A stretch of 38,300 nucleotides of DNA from Pseudomonadota bacterium (GCA_021782995.1 JAJXUI010000028.1:1-38300); one strand, 5' to 3'. Positions 8,832 to 19,007 are shown, counted from the stretch's first letter. Notes: generated from the sequence alone by a model not told the origin. Made by a program: numbers and translations.

Positions 8832-10853
8832 TTAGTGCAAGTTTAGGCTTTCACTCATGATTTTGGGTGTTATAAAGACCAGCAACTCCCTCTTGTCGTT
8901 CGAGACTGTCTTGTTTTTGAACAGCCAACCGATGATCGGAATATCTGCAAGCAGGGGGACAGTATTTTTTGATTCAGCCTCGTTTTGCGTATACACACCG
9001 CCAATCACAAGCGTACCGCCATTCTCCACCAAAACTTGTGTATCCACTTTTTTGGTATTAATGCTGGGTACACCACCATAAACAGCACCAACCGTATCCT
9101 GGGTCAATGTCACTTTCAGATTTACATTGTCGTCAGGTGTAATTTTTGGTGTTACCTTCAAACTCAGTTTCGCATCCTTGAACTGGACACTTGTTCCGGC
9201 CGCACTTACTGTTGCATACGGAATCTCAGTTCCCTGTTCTATCAGGGCAGGCGTTGAGTCTGCCGTCAGGACACGCGGACTGGCAATTGACTTGGTCTTA
9301 CCATCTATCTGGGAGGCGGTCAGCTCCAGATTCAATGCTGCACCATTTTGCGCGGTAAAAACCAATCCCAGCACACCACCACTTCCATGTCCAGGCAAAT
9401 TGACATTGGCATTTGCCGTGCCTGTGGAGTAGTAGGCAGGAACTGTATTGATTACATTATTTGTAGAATTCAGCTTTCCGCCCAACGTTCTGCTGAATGA
9501 TTCAAATGCTTCCACAAACCGCGCTTCAATACTAACCTGACGCACAGAAACATCCAGTTGCTTGATGATCTTCCTTGCTTCGTCCAGGCCTGATGGTGTG
9601 TCCTGTACAAAGATGGTATTAGTCCTCGCATCTACTACTGCGCTCCCCCTTTTGGACAATATCTTCTGCTTATCATCAGTCAACAATTTTGCAATGTCTG
9701 CTCCCTTGGTGTAGCTCAACTGGAAGCTTTCGGTCCTGAGAGGTTCCAATGTCTCGATTTCCAATGCTGCAGTTTTGCTCTGCTTTTCTTTTGCCGCTAT
9801 TTCTTCTCTAGGACCAATCTGGATGACGTTTCCATTTTCCCTCTTATCCAGATTTTTAGCATCCAAAATGATATCCAGCGCCTGATCCCATGGCACATCC
9901 TTCAATCTCAGGGTCAAACTGCCGCCAACCGAATCACTTATCACCATGTTCAGATTGGTGAAATCTGCGATAACTCCAATAGCTTCTCTGGTTGTTATAT
10001 TCTGGAAATTCAAGGTCAACTTGTCACCTGTATATCCCAGCCTTTTTCGTTCAGCCTTTTTGTCTTCTATAACCTGTTTAATATCGATATAAAACTTGTT
10101 ATCTGTCTGATATGCCGAATATTCCCAGATATTCTTTGGCTCGATCTTCAAAATCGTGTTTTCGCCCTGATCAAATGCGTCGATAGTCTGTACCGGTGTC
10201 GCAAAATCATTGACATCCAGCTTTCTCTTCAGATTCTGAGGTAAATTTGTTTTCAGGAATTCAACCAGCAGCACTTTACCTTGCTGCCTGATATCGATGC
10301 CGACATTGGGATCGGATAAATCAACCTGAACGCGCCCTTCACCATTTTTACCACGATGGAAATCTATGTCTCTCAGGCTATGCTTCTGAGATTGCACATT
10401 TGCCTCTGCAAAATGAGAAATCGCCGCACCCGGCGTTCCTTCTTTCTGCTTCAGTAGAATTTTGATTGAATTTCCTTCTATCACCGGGGCTTCATATGTC
10501 AGCATCTTGTTCAGGTTGAACACGATCCTTGTCCTGTCACCCGCCTGAATGATGTTTGCATTTCTCAGTTCGCTGCCAGTGAAATCCTGAGATTTCTTTT
10601 CCATCCCGCTTTCTGTATTACCAAGTGTAATGGCAATTCTTGGAGGAGACTCAATTGAAAATATTTCCGGATTGGCATCAGGCGCATCTTTTAGTCCTAT
10701 CCTGATCTGAACTACCCCGTTCGGCATATTGTCAGCAGTAATCGATTCAACGCTGTTGGCAGCGCTTGCCGCTGAATGCATTGAAATGAATGCCGCAAAC
10801 GTAAGTGCGGCCATCACCAAATTCATATGGTTTTTATAATTCAGATGTTTCAT
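8832..10853 (-). CDS. pilQ: type IV pilus secretin PilQ
   Basis: PilQ forms the outer-membrane channel through which type IV pili extend. The 673-residue precursor has a signal peptide ending near residue 31 (MHSAASA-AN). AMIN domains follow (about 35-135 and 160-260), then a secretin/TonB short N-terminal domain ([18 protein letters not shown]), an N-type domain ([27 protein letters not shown]), and the secretin core ending near [16 protein letters not shown] with [12 protein letters not shown]. The family length is normal. A Shine-Dalgarno AGGAG precedes the ATG by 7 bases. It is the last gene of pilMNOPQ. Confidence 0.96.
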   Translation of the reverse strand: MKHLNYKNHMNLVMAALTFAAFISMHSAASAANSVESITADNMPNGVVQIRIGLKDAPDANPEIFSIESPPRIAITLGNTESGMEKKSQDFTGSELRNANIIQAGDRTRIVFNLNKMLTYEAPVIEGNSIKILLKQKEGTPGAAISHFAEANVQSQKHSLRDIDFHRGKNGEGRVQVDLSDPNVGIDIRQQGKVLLVEFLKTNLPQNLKRKLDVNDFATPVQTIDAFDQGENTILKIEPKNIWEYSAYQTDNKFYIDIKQVIEDKKAERKRLGYTGDKLTLNFQNITTREAIGVIADFTNLNMVISDSVGGSLTLRLKDVPWDQALDIILDAKNLDKRENGNVIQIGPREEIAAKEKQSKTAALEIETLEPLRTESFQLSYTKGADIAKLLTDDKQKILSKRGSAVVDARTNTIFVQDTPSGLDEARKIIKQLDVSVRQVSIEARFVEAFESFSRTLGGKLNSTNNVINTVPAYYSTGTANANVNLPGHGSGGVLGLVFTAQNGAALNLELTASQIDGKTKSIASPRVLTADSTPALIEQGTEIPYATVSAAGTSVQFKDAKLSLKVTPKITPDDNVNLKVTLTQDTVGAVYGGVPSINTKKVDTQVLVENGGTLVIGGVYTQNEAESKNTVPLLADIPIIGWLFKNKTVSNDKRELLVFITPKIMSESLNLH

Positions 10854-10861
10854 CTTGACTC

Positions 10862-11425
10862 CTATTTCTCTACCAGCTGGAGGCTATTGTCACGTTCAAT
10901 CCAATCTCCGCCACTGTCTTGAACCATCTCTTTTAATCTGATTTCCGTTTCTGTTACGGAAACAATACGTCCAAAATTCAATCCCATGTAGTTACCGGCC
11001 TTGATGTGATAAATTTTTCCATCGGGAGAGCGGATTATTGCATTTCCAATTTTCTTTTTCTGAAGATACCCAATCATTTTCAGGCTCTCCAGCGGGTAAT
11101 TTTCCAGATCTTCCTTGGGGCGGTTGAAATCAGGCTGATTGGTAAGACCGCCTTCTATGGCTACTTTCCTTGAGTCCTGCGCCTTGGGTTTGAATGGATC
11201 AGGCAATTCAGCACTGTTGTCGTACGGGAAAGGTTCATATAGCTTGATTTCAGGCGGCGCATCCACCTGGCCGCGTAATTCATCACCCGATTTTTTTACA
11301 AACTCCTGCAAGTCTTCGAACTCACCGTCACCGCATCCCACAAGGGAAAATACGACGGCAACCAGGAGTAATCTTAGCAAATTATCTATTCCGTTTTTTT
11401 TGCTGGATATTCTTAAAACTGTCAT
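10862..11425 (-). CDS. pilP: type IV pilus assembly lipoprotein PilP
   Basis: PilP is a lipoprotein that links the inner-membrane PilMNO complex to the PilQ secretin. The 187-residue product has a hydrophobic N-terminus with the lipobox LVGC (Cys31). A disordered region includes LPDPFKP, the usual PilP motif, and a C-terminal beta domain follows with LESLKMIGYL and YHIKAGNYMGLNFGRI. The ATG overlaps the pilO stop as ATGA. pilQ starts 8 bp further on. Confidence 0.94.
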   Translation of the reverse strand: MTVLRISSKKNGIDNLLRLLLVAVVFSLVGCGDGEFEDLQEFVKKSGDELRGQVDAPPEIKLYEPFPYDNSAELPDPFKPKAQDSRKVAIEGGLTNQPDFNRPKEDLENYPLESLKMIGYLQKKKIGNAIIRSPDGKIYHIKAGNYMGLNFGRIVSVTETEIRLKEMVQDSGGDWIERDNSLQLVEK

Positions 11426-12048
11426 TTTCTCGCTCCAGGAGCCCCCTTGCGAGACAGTTCAGACTCGTCAAGATATCGATATGTTATCGCGGTTGCATCC
11501 ATCGTCAGCCCCCCCTGGGAATTAGGGGCGATACTGATATTGGCCAGATTGACAATCCGGGGCATCATCGAGATGTCACTCGCAAATTTGCCAAGGTCAT
11601 CATATGCGCCTGTAACCTTGATTGTTATCGGCTGCTCTGCCAATTCCTTGTTACGTTTTTCAGCCTGTGGCTTGAATAGCTCGAAGTTCAGTCCACGTCC
11701 AAGCCCGGCCTGGTTTATATCCGTCAACAGCGATGCCATTTCTGACTTTGTTGGAAGCTGTTTGAGCAATGCGCCAAATGATTGCTGGGTCTCTATCAAC
11801 TGCTTCTTGATCAGATCAAGATTGACTGCCTCTTTTTTCTTGGACATGTAAACGTCCTTGAGCTTAACTTCCTCTTCCCTTTTTCCAGACAACTCATCCC
11901 ATTGATCCTGCCAGTCAAAAAACGCACCCGCACCGACTACAGCCAGAAACATGATGATAAATGCGAAAATTTTGACAGGCAGGGGCCAAGTGCCAGGCGT
12001 TTTAGGATTTACGCCCTTCAAGTCCTCAATAAACTGTTTTATGTCCAT
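11422..12048 (-). CDS. pilO: type IV pilus inner-membrane protein PilO
   Basis: PilO forms a heterodimer with PilN in the inner-membrane alignment complex. The 208-residue protein has a short cytoplasmic N-terminus, one membrane segment (about 27-45, IFAFIIMFLAVVGAGAF), a coiled coil (about 58-90) and a periplasmic ferredoxin-like fold with ITIKVTGAYDDLGKFASDIS. It starts 1 bp after the pilN stop and overlaps pilP. Confidence 0.94.
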   Translation of the reverse strand: MDIKQFIEDLKGVNPKTPGTWPLPVKIFAFIIMFLAVVGAGAFFDWQDQWDELSGKREEEVKLKDVYMSKKKEAVNLDLIKKQLIETQQSFGALLKQLPTKSEMASLLTDINQAGLGRGLNFELFKPQAEKRNKELAEQPITIKVTGAYDDLGKFASDISMMPRIVNLANISIAPNSQGGLTMDATAITYRYLDESELSRKGAPGARK

Positions 12049-12049
12049 G

Positions 12050-12676
12050 CTAACCCCTACCCCTCACAGCATCCGCTGCAGGGAAATCAAGAAGGCTGGT
12101 TTTAGCCGGCACTTTTCCTGGCTTGACCGCATCAGGTTGTTTCGAAATTTTGAATTTCAGCTGAAAATCGTTTTCCCTGCTCCCTTTGATGGATACCGCA
12201 TGAATCTCCACCAGTACTGGCGCCTCTAGCCAGGGAGAGTCCTCAATTGCCCTCATCAGCGTTGAAACCCTTGCATTGGATTGCGCCAGGCCAGCCAGCG
12301 ATATTTCATCGCCTTGCTGCTTGATTGATTTCAGGTATACACCTTCAGGCAAAATCCTCAGCATCTGATCCATCAAGTGTACGATGTCAGAACGCGTGCT
12401 TTGCAGGCTTTCGACCACATTTTTACGCGCCAAGAGCGATTTAGTCTGTTCCCGCAACTTCTTGATTTCATCGATCTGCTTGTCAAGAATTGCAATTTCC
12501 TTGTTCAGGTATGCATTCCGGCGCTCTTGATAATCGATTTGCGCACTGATAGCGGCATGGACGATGCCGACGATTAATGCACCGAGAATAATCGAGATCG
12601 CACTGAATGCGGCAAATTGAATCTGCTGCGCCTTGCGCTTCTCTGCGCGATGCGGCAATAAATTGATACGAATCAT
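12050..12676 (-). CDS. pilN: type IV pilus inner-membrane protein PilN
   Basis: PilN binds PilM through its N-terminal INLLPHR motif, seen here at residues 4-10, and pairs with PilO in the periplasm. The 208-residue protein has one membrane segment (about 22-45), a coiled coil (50-90) and a periplasmic domain with LPEGVYLKSIKQQGDEISLAG. The start overlaps the pilM stop (ATGA). The C-terminal tail after about residue 180 is proline- and lysine-rich and likely disordered. Confidence 0.94.
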   Translation of the reverse strand: MIRINLLPHRAEKRKAQQIQFAAFSAISIILGALIVGIVHAAISAQIDYQERRNAYLNKEIAILDKQIDEIKKLREQTKSLLARKNVVESLQSTRSDIVHLMDQMLRILPEGVYLKSIKQQGDEISLAGLAQSNARVSTLMRAIEDSPWLEAPVLVEIHAVSIKGSRENDFQLKFKISKQPDAVKPGKVPAKTSLLDFPAADAVRGRG

Positions 12677-13791
12677 GATGGGTCAAACCTCCGCAGCGCC
12701 AAACCACACGCGATCATCAGCGCTGGCGCATCCACCTGCAGCTGGCGCTGCTTGATTCTGGATGACAGCGTCATCTGCGCAAACGGATTTGCCACCAGGG
12801 TGTTCACCTGGGTACGCGTAGCGACGACATCATCGAGACCGGCCAGACTGGAGCATCCACCCGCCAGCACGATATAACTCACTTCGTTGAACTGGGTTGA
12901 GGTATAGAAAAACTGCAAGGCCCGCGTGATTTCCGTTGCCAGGCTTTCCATGAACGGGTGCAACACATCGCTCTCATAATTATCAGGCAGCCCGCCATTT
13001 TTCTTGCCGGCCTCTGCTTCTTCCTGTGACAACCCGAAGCGGGTTTGTATCTGCTGCGTCAGAACGGCACCGCCTATCTGCTGATCGCGCATATACACCG
13101 ACGTCCCGTTGCGCAGCACATTCATGTTCATGACGTTATCGCCGATATCCACCAGTGCGACACATTGGTCAACCGCACCGTCCGGCAGTTGCTTGCAGAT
13201 CAGCTCATATGCCGCCTCGGCTGCATAAGGCTCAACATCAACAACCGTGGTTTTAAGACCCGCCATTTCGATGGCTGCAACACGGTCTTCCACATTGGCT
13301 TTGCGTGACGCCGCCAGCAGTACCTCCACTTCGTCCGGACTTGAAGGAGCGGGCCCCAGCACCTGGAAGTCGAGGTTGACTTCCTCCAGTGCAAACGGGA
13401 TGTACTGATTAGCCTCGGACTCCACCTGATATTCCATGTCCTCTTCGCGCAATCCTGCTGGCAACATGATTTTCTTGCTGATAACAGCGGCTGCAGGCAA
13501 TGCCACGCTGACGTTCTTGATGCGAGTACCCAGACGCTTCCATGCACGCTTGATACTGTCTGATACGGCATCGAGATTGTTGATATTGCCGTCCATCACG
13601 GCATCTTTGGGCAATGATTCGATCGCGTAACGCTCCAGCGTATAGGCTTTCTTGTCCTTAGACTCACTTAGTTCAACGATCTTGACGGATGAAGCGCTGA
13701 TATCAATTCCGCAAAGGGGTGGCGTTTTCGTGTTCAGAAAATCCAGCGGAATATCAAAATTTCCCTTAATCATTATGGTGTTTAACGCCAT
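12673..13791 (-). CDS. pilM: type IV pilus assembly ATPase-like PilM
   Basis: PilM is an actin-like cytoplasmic protein that binds ATP and the PilN tail. The 372-residue protein has the CGIDISASSVKIVEL phosphate-1 loop near residue 27, VALVDIGDNVMNMNVL (phosphate 2) and IVLAGGCSSLAGL (adenosine loop). The listed ATG (13791) gives an N-terminus about 6 residues longer than an alternative ATG at 13773; neither has a clear Shine-Dalgarno. It heads pilMNOPQ and is divergent from mrcA, the classical arrangement. The 112-bp region between them contains inverted repeats that may regulate both. Confidence 0.94.
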   Translation of the reverse strand: MALNTIMIKGNFDIPLDFLNTKTPPLCGIDISASSVKIVELSESKDKKAYTLERYAIESLPKDAVMDGNINNLDAVSDSIKRAWKRLGTRIKNVSVALPAAAVISKKIMLPAGLREEDMEYQVESEANQYIPFALEEVNLDFQVLGPAPSSPDEVEVLLAASRKANVEDRVAAIEMAGLKTTVVDVEPYAAEAAYELICKQLPDGAVDQCVALVDIGDNVMNMNVLRNGTSVYMRDQQIGGAVLTQQIQTRFGLSQEEAEAGKKNGGLPDNYESDVLHPFMESLATEITRALQFFYTSTQFNEVSYIVLAGGCSSLAGLDDVVATRTQVNTLVANPFAQMTLSSRIKQRQLQVDAPALMIACGLALRRFDPS

Positions 13792-13798
13792 TTTGTAT

Positions 13799-13852
13799 AA
13801 ACTGCTTTAAATCCTAGCAACATCCCTCTCATATGTAAAGCAGTTTCTGCTT
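13799..13852. repeat. inverted repeats in the pilM-mrcA intergenic region
   Basis: AAACTGCTTTA (13799-13809) is the exact reverse complement of TAAAGCAGTTT (13836-13846), with 26 bp between the arms. The right arm is itself the first half of a second perfect palindrome, AAGCAG-TTT-CTGCTT (13838-13852). The AAGCAG/CTGCTT word therefore occurs three times in alternating orientation. It sits directly upstream of both start regions, so it could be an operator or a pair of mutually exclusive hairpins. Confidence 0.6.
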
Positions 13853-13853
13853 C

Positions 13854-13882
13854 TTAAATTCCCCGGCCAGAGCCGTTATAAT
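13854..13882 (+). promoter_or_regulatory. probable mrcA promoter
   Basis: A perfect -10 box TATAAT lies at 13877-13882, 21 bp before the mrcA start. The -35 match at 13854-13859 (TTAAAT, 17-bp spacer) is weak, so activation by a regulator is possible. The inverted repeats end immediately upstream of the -35 position. Confidence 0.5.
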
Positions 13883-13903
13883 GCAAGTTCCTCCCAATCA
13901 ACG

Positions 13904-16237
13904 ATGGTTTCGAATTTCCTCATCATGACTTCACGCTGGTGGTTTTATACGGCGCTTGCAGCGCTATCCGTGGTTTTGCTCCCTTTCCTGTTCATCTCAC
14001 TGGCCGCAATCCTGACTTACCCAACCCTCCCCTCACTCGAAGTTCTGACTGATTACCGCCCAAACCAGCCGCTCAGGATATTCAGCGCAGAAGGAGTGCT
14101 GATCGGCGAATTCGGCAAGGAACGGCGAGCCCTGGTCAAAATCGGGGAAGTGCCCGACATGATGAAGAAAGCCATTCTTGCCGCAGAAGACGAGCGCTTT
14201 TATGAGCATGGAGGCGTAGATTACATCGGTGTTATGCGTGCTGCGCTGTCAAATTTTACGGCTGGCGGAGTCAAGCAGGGGGCCAGTACGATCACCATGC
14301 AAGTCGCGCGCAACTTCTTCCTGACCAAGGAGAAGACGCTATCCCGCAAATTCAATGAAATGATGCTGGCATTCAAAATTGAGCACAACCTCAGCAAGGA
14401 TGAAATTCTCGAACTGTATATCAACCAGATCTATCTCGGCCAGCGCTCGTATGGTTTCAGTACTGCAGCTCAGATTTATTACGGCAAGCAGCTGAACCAG
14501 TTGAAAGTTTCAGAAATGGCCATGCTTGCCGGCCTGCCCAAGGCCCCTTCGCTATACAACCCCATTGTCAACCCCAAGCGCGCCAAATTGCGCCAGCTGT
14601 ATGTCTTGCGTCGCATGCATGAACTGGGATTCATCGACGATGCTGCTTATGAGACCGCCCAGGCAGAACCCATCAGCGTAAGGCACAATGGCGGTCAGGA
14701 CTTTGCTTTTCACGCAGATTATGTTGCCGAGATGGTGCGCCAGATGATGTTTGACCGTTATGGCGAGGAAGCCTACTCACAGGGTTTCAGCGTATATACA
14801 ACGATCAGGGAAAAAGATCAGCGCGCAGCCTATGACTCACTGCGCCGCGGTGTCCTGGATTATGACCGCCGCCACGGATATCGAGGACCGGAAGGATTCA
14901 TCAAGCTGCCCCAGGAGGTGACAGATGAGCTTCTGGAGGAAGCATTGCAGGAAGTACCCGATGCAGACAATCTGTTGCCTGCTGTCGTTCAGTCCGCGAA
15001 TTCAAAAAGCATAACCGCGTATGTCAAAGGCGGCCAGAGTGTCACACTTACCGGCGAATCCCTCAGGTTTGCCCAGCAAACGCTGGGTGACAAACTCACA
15101 CCCAACCAGCGCATCCGCCCCGGTTCGCTGATCAGGGTCATGCAGGATGCCAAAGGCAACTGGATGCTGACACAACTGCCCCAGGTTGAATCCGCCTTTG
15201 TCTCTGACAACCCCAGGGATGGTGCAATATATGCCCTGGTCGGCGGGTTTGATTTCAACCGCAACCAGTTCAACCATGTCACCCAGGCATGGCGCCAGCC
15301 GGGCTCCAGTTTCAAGCCGTTCATTTATTCTGCCGCACTGGAAAAGGGCTTCACCCCGGCCTCCATCATCAATGATGCGCCGCTGGTGATAGACTCTGCC
15401 GAAACCGGCAATGAACCCTGGTATCCAAAGAATTACGATGACAAATTCGAAGGCCCGATGCGCATGCGCTCCGGCCTGATCAAATCCAAAAATCTTGTTT
15501 CGATCCGAATCCTGCAGGCGATCGGACCAACCTATGCGCGGGACTACATCACCAAATTCGGCTTTGACAAGGACAAGCACGGCGCCTACCTGACCATGGC
15601 GCTGGGCGCTGGCTCTGTCACCCCGATGCAGATGCTGGGCGCATATTCCATATTTGCCAATGGCGGCTACAGGATTACGCCCTATTTCATCCAGCGTATC
15701 GAAGATGCGCAGGGTAAAGTTCTGGAAAAGGCGGGGCCGGTCAGGGCGGGAGAGGATGCGGAACGCGTGATCGACATGCGCAACGCCTACACCATGGTCA
15801 GCATGATGCAGGATGTCGTAAAACACGGTACAGCAATGAAAGCGCTTGAACTGGGCCGTTCCGACCTGGCAGGCAAAACCGGCACCACCAGCGATTCCCT
15901 GGATGCATGGTTCTGCGGTTTCCAGCCCACGGTAGTCGGTATCTCCTGGATAGGCTTTGACAATCCCCGCAGCCTGGGAGACCGCGAAACTGGCGGTGGT
16001 GCTGCGCTGCCGATGTGGATGGGCTACATGTCAAAAGTACTGGAAGGGGTTCCCGAAGCCGTCTACACCATGCCTGACAACATGGTCGCCGCTCGCATCA
16101 ACGATAATGGAAGGCGCGACCCCAATGGCAACAGGATCGAGTACTTCTACAGTGAAAACCTGCCGCCGGAACAAGTGATTGAACAGACAGATCCCAATGC
16201 GCCAGCCTCTGATGCCGGTTCGGAGCAGCTTTTCTGA
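13904..16237 (+). CDS. mrcA: penicillin-binding protein 1A (transglycosylase/transpeptidase)
   Basis: This bifunctional class A PBP polymerises and cross-links peptidoglycan in the periplasm while anchored in the inner membrane. The 777-residue protein has an N-terminal membrane segment (about 15-38) and a GT51 glycosyltransferase domain with EDERFY (catalytic Glu95) and the QGASTITMQVARN motif. An OB-like insert follows, then the transpeptidase domain with SxxK at S468-K471 (GSSFKPF), SKN near 527 and KTGTT near 657. The C-terminus is polar. The ATG at 13904 is used; an ATG at 13925 would also leave the membrane segment intact. It is divergent from pilM, as in many proteobacteria. Confidence 0.96.
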   Translation: MVSNFLIMTSRWWFYTALAALSVVLLPFLFISLAAILTYPTLPSLEVLTDYRPNQPLRIFSAEGVLIGEFGKERRALVKIGEVPDMMKKAILAAEDERFYEHGGVDYIGVMRAALSNFTAGGVKQGASTITMQVARNFFLTKEKTLSRKFNEMMLAFKIEHNLSKDEILELYINQIYLGQRSYGFSTAAQIYYGKQLNQLKVSEMAMLAGLPKAPSLYNPIVNPKRAKLRQLYVLRRMHELGFIDDAAYETAQAEPISVRHNGGQDFAFHADYVAEMVRQMMFDRYGEEAYSQGFSVYTTIREKDQRAAYDSLRRGVLDYDRRHGYRGPEGFIKLPQEVTDELLEEALQEVPDADNLLPAVVQSANSKSITAYVKGGQSVTLTGESLRFAQQTLGDKLTPNQRIRPGSLIRVMQDAKGNWMLTQLPQVESAFVSDNPRDGAIYALVGGFDFNRNQFNHVTQAWRQPGSSFKPFIYSAALEKGFTPASIINDAPLVIDSAETGNEPWYPKNYDDKFEGPMRMRSGLIKSKNLVSIRILQAIGPTYARDYITKFGFDKDKHGAYLTMALGAGSVTPMQMLGAYSIFANGGYRITPYFIQRIEDAQGKVLEKAGPVRAGEDAERVIDMRNAYTMVSMMQDVVKHGTAMKALELGRSDLAGKTGTTSDSLDAWFCGFQPTVVGISWIGFDNPRSLGDRETGGGAALPMWMGYMSKVLEGVPEAVYTMPDNMVAARINDNGRRDPNGNRIEYFYSENLPPEQVIEQTDPNAPASDAGSEQLF

Positions 16238-16246
16238 GTCTAACCG

Positions 16247-16906
16247 ATGAAAAAGAAGTCCTACTCACGCCATCACGCTGCTGGCAACCGTCGCCCGATA
16301 GTGGGCGAACCGGGGCAGCCCGATTTTGGCCGCGACCTGATGCGCGAACAACTCGCACATCAGGCAGCACGACTGATGGCCGAGAATGGCATTACCGATT
16401 ATGCGTACGCCAAGCGCAAGGCTGCACGCCAGCTCGGCGCGCCTGATACTCACCACCTGCCCAGCAACCAGGAGGTTGAGGAAGCGCTACGCAGCTTCCG
16501 CGCCCTGTTCCAGCATGAAGAGCACCCCATCGTGCTGAACGATCTGCGGCAACAGGCACTGGAAACCATGAAACTGCTGACACCGTTTCATCCATTCCTG
16601 ACCGGCTCAGTACTGGACGGCACTGCAGGACAGCATTCAGACATCAATCTGGTCATTTATTCCGACGATGCCAAATCGGTCATGATGTTCCTGTTGAAGC
16701 ACAAGGTGGAATTCGAAAATGGAGAATGGCGCATGCAATTGATGGGGCGCCAGCAGATCCTGCCCAGCTTTACGCTGGCAAGTACAAACGGAACGCCTAT
16801 CCACATTGCGGTATTGCCGGAAAATGCCCGTCACAGCGGCAGCCGCAAGACCGACACCCACGCCGATGTTGCCGCGGTTGAGGCCTTGCTGGAAACCGCC
16901 CTTTAA
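16247..16906 (+). CDS. uncharacterised nucleotidyltransferase-like protein
   Basis: I do not recognise a named function. The 219-residue protein has a basic N-terminus, a helical region that looks like the betaproteobacterial conserved UPF-type nucleotidyltransferase family (LAHQAARLMAENGI...YAYAKRKAARQLG), and a central TGSVLDGTAGQHSDINLVIY. The latter resembles the GS-x-D-x-D core of DNA polymerase beta-type nucleotidyltransferases, with D-I-N in place of D-x-D, so activity is uncertain. C-terminal IHIAVLP may be the third-carboxylate strand without its Asp. It begins 9 bp after mrcA and is likely co-transcribed with it. It converges with the small membrane gene at 16910. Confidence 0.7.
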   Translation: MKKKSYSRHHAAGNRRPIVGEPGQPDFGRDLMREQLAHQAARLMAENGITDYAYAKRKAARQLGAPDTHHLPSNQEVEEALRSFRALFQHEEHPIVLNDLRQQALETMKLLTPFHPFLTGSVLDGTAGQHSDINLVIYSDDAKSVMMFLLKHKVEFENGEWRMQLMGRQQILPSFTLASTNGTPIHIAVLPENARHSGSRKTDTHADVAAVEALLETAL

Positions 16907-16909
16907 ATC

Positions 16910-17158
16910 TCAGTCGACACTGAACGGAATACGCCGCACAAACGGCAGCAGCAGCACAAACAAACCCGCAGTTACCAGCATAAAATCGCGATGGGTATCA
17001 AACAGGTAATGCATCAGCATGGCATCACTATCTGTTTTGAGGAACATCAGCAGGATGAAAAACCCGACCACGTTGATCATCAGCGCAACGGCCACAGAGA
17101 TGAAGCAGATCAGCGCCCAGCGCACAACAGGAGAAAATACTTGTTTGTCTTCATTCAT
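16910..17158 (-). CDS. small membrane protein of unknown function, downstream of hemB
   Basis: An 82-residue protein starting MNEDKQVFSPVVRW. It has a long hydrophobic stretch (about 11-40, probably one or two membrane segments) and a second one near the C-terminus (about 58-74), ending RRIPFSVD. The frame is open further upstream into hemB, but the ATG at 17158 is 5 bp after the hemB stop and has a GAGTGA ribosome site overlapping that stop. It is likely co-expressed with hemB. No known domain was recognised. Confidence 0.65.
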   Translation of the reverse strand: MNEDKQVFSPVVRWALICFISVAVALMINVVGFFILLMFLKTDSDAMLMHYLFDTHRDFMLVTAGLFVLLLPFVRRIPFSVD

Positions 17159-17163
17159 TTCAC

Positions 17164-18204
<1,041 letters not shown>

Positions 18205-18223
18205 TCAGCACATCTTAAACTTA

Positions 18224-18325
18224 TGTGGCTTTGCCACAACCCGCCGCAATCTCCCTTGGCGGGTGTCTTAACCCTGTTAAGACTTTATGCCCCGGACTTT
18301 CCCCCTTGATCCGGGGCATTTTTTT
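18224..18325 (+). ncRNA. candidate structured RNA: four contiguous hairpins plus T-run
   Basis: Four perfect stem-loops stand end to end: TGTGGC-TTT-GCCACA (18224-18238); a 7-bp stem at 18239-18245/18258-18264 with a 12-base loop; GTCTTAAC-CCT-GTTAAGAC (18265-18283); and a 10-bp stem at 18287-18296/18310-18319 with a 13-base loop. Seven T's follow (18319-18325), so the last hairpin is a proper terminator only on the plus strand. Two loops are pyrimidine-rich (CTCCCTT, TTTCCCCCTT), as in small RNAs that pair with ribosome sites. On the minus strand the same hairpins lie in the hemB leader with GGA-containing loops. No convincing plus-strand promoter was found, so direction is unresolved. Confidence 0.5.
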
Positions 18326-18407
18326 ATCTTATCTAATATATTCATGCGGCTGGAATATATCAGCAGCCCCCTGGCTCCCGCACTGCTTGATAATAAATAT
18401 AATATAA

Positions 18408-19007
18408 TCAATCATTTGGGTTAATCCAGCGCGCAATGACTGCCTCAGCTTCATCCGTGCCCAGCTTCTTCAGGCTGGAAAACAATTGAACCGTAAAATT
18501 CGGATAATGCGCTTTCAGGTAAGCGCGCACTTCAAACAGCGCAGCATTCGCCTGCTGCCGGCTCAGCTTGTCTGATTTGGTCAGCAGGATATGCACCGGC
18601 TTGCCCGTGGGCGCAAACCAGCCCAGCATCTGCTCGTCCAGCGGCGTCAGCGGGTGCCGGCTATCCATGATGATCACCAGACCGGCCAGTTCCGTGCGCG
18701 TCTGCAAGTAAGTGCTCAGGATATTTTCCCAGTGCGCACGCACTTGTGGCGGCACCTTCGCATACCCATAGCCCGGCAGATCCACCAGATAACGATTTTC
18801 ACTCAGGTCAAAATAATTGATGTGCTGCGTACGTCCCGGCGTTTTGCTGACATAAGCCAGACGCACATGATTGGCCAGTGTATTGATCGCACTGGATTTG
18901 CCAGCGTTCGACCGGCCGGCAAACGCCACCTCCCGCCCGCCATGCTGCGGCAGCTGGTGCAGGTCATTGACCGTGGTGAAAAATACCGCTTTCGAAAACA
19001 GTCCCAT
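18408..19007 (-). CDS. engB: ribosome biogenesis GTPase YihA/YsxC (EngB)
   Basis: EngB is a cytoplasmic GTPase needed for late 50S assembly. The 199-residue protein has the G1 loop GRSNAGKSS (about 33-41), the G2 TPGRTQ, G3 DLPGYG, G4 TKSD and a C-terminal SSLKKLG segment for G5. The ATG overlaps the hemL TAA stop by one base (TAATG), so translation is probably coupled to hemL. Confidence 0.95.
   Translation of the reverse strand: MGLFSKAVFFTTVNDLHQLPQHGGREVAFAGRSNAGKSSAINTLANHVRLAYVSKTPGRTQHINYFDLSENRYLVDLPGYGYAKVPPQVRAHWENILSTYLQTRTELAGLVIIMDSRHPLTPLDEQMLGWFAPTGKPVHILLTKSDKLSRQQANAALFEVRAYLKAHYPNFTVQLFSSLKKLGTDEAEAVIARWINPND

Noticed and set aside
15002-15826. 274-codon ORF on the minus strand opposite mrcA
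   Set aside because: The plus strand encodes the PBP1A transpeptidase domain with intact motifs; the reverse frame has none and no ribosome site was seen.
18225-18407. 60-codon ORF on the plus strand between hemB and engB
   Set aside because: It runs through the hairpin array and terminator, has no ribosome site, and the structured RNA is a better explanation.
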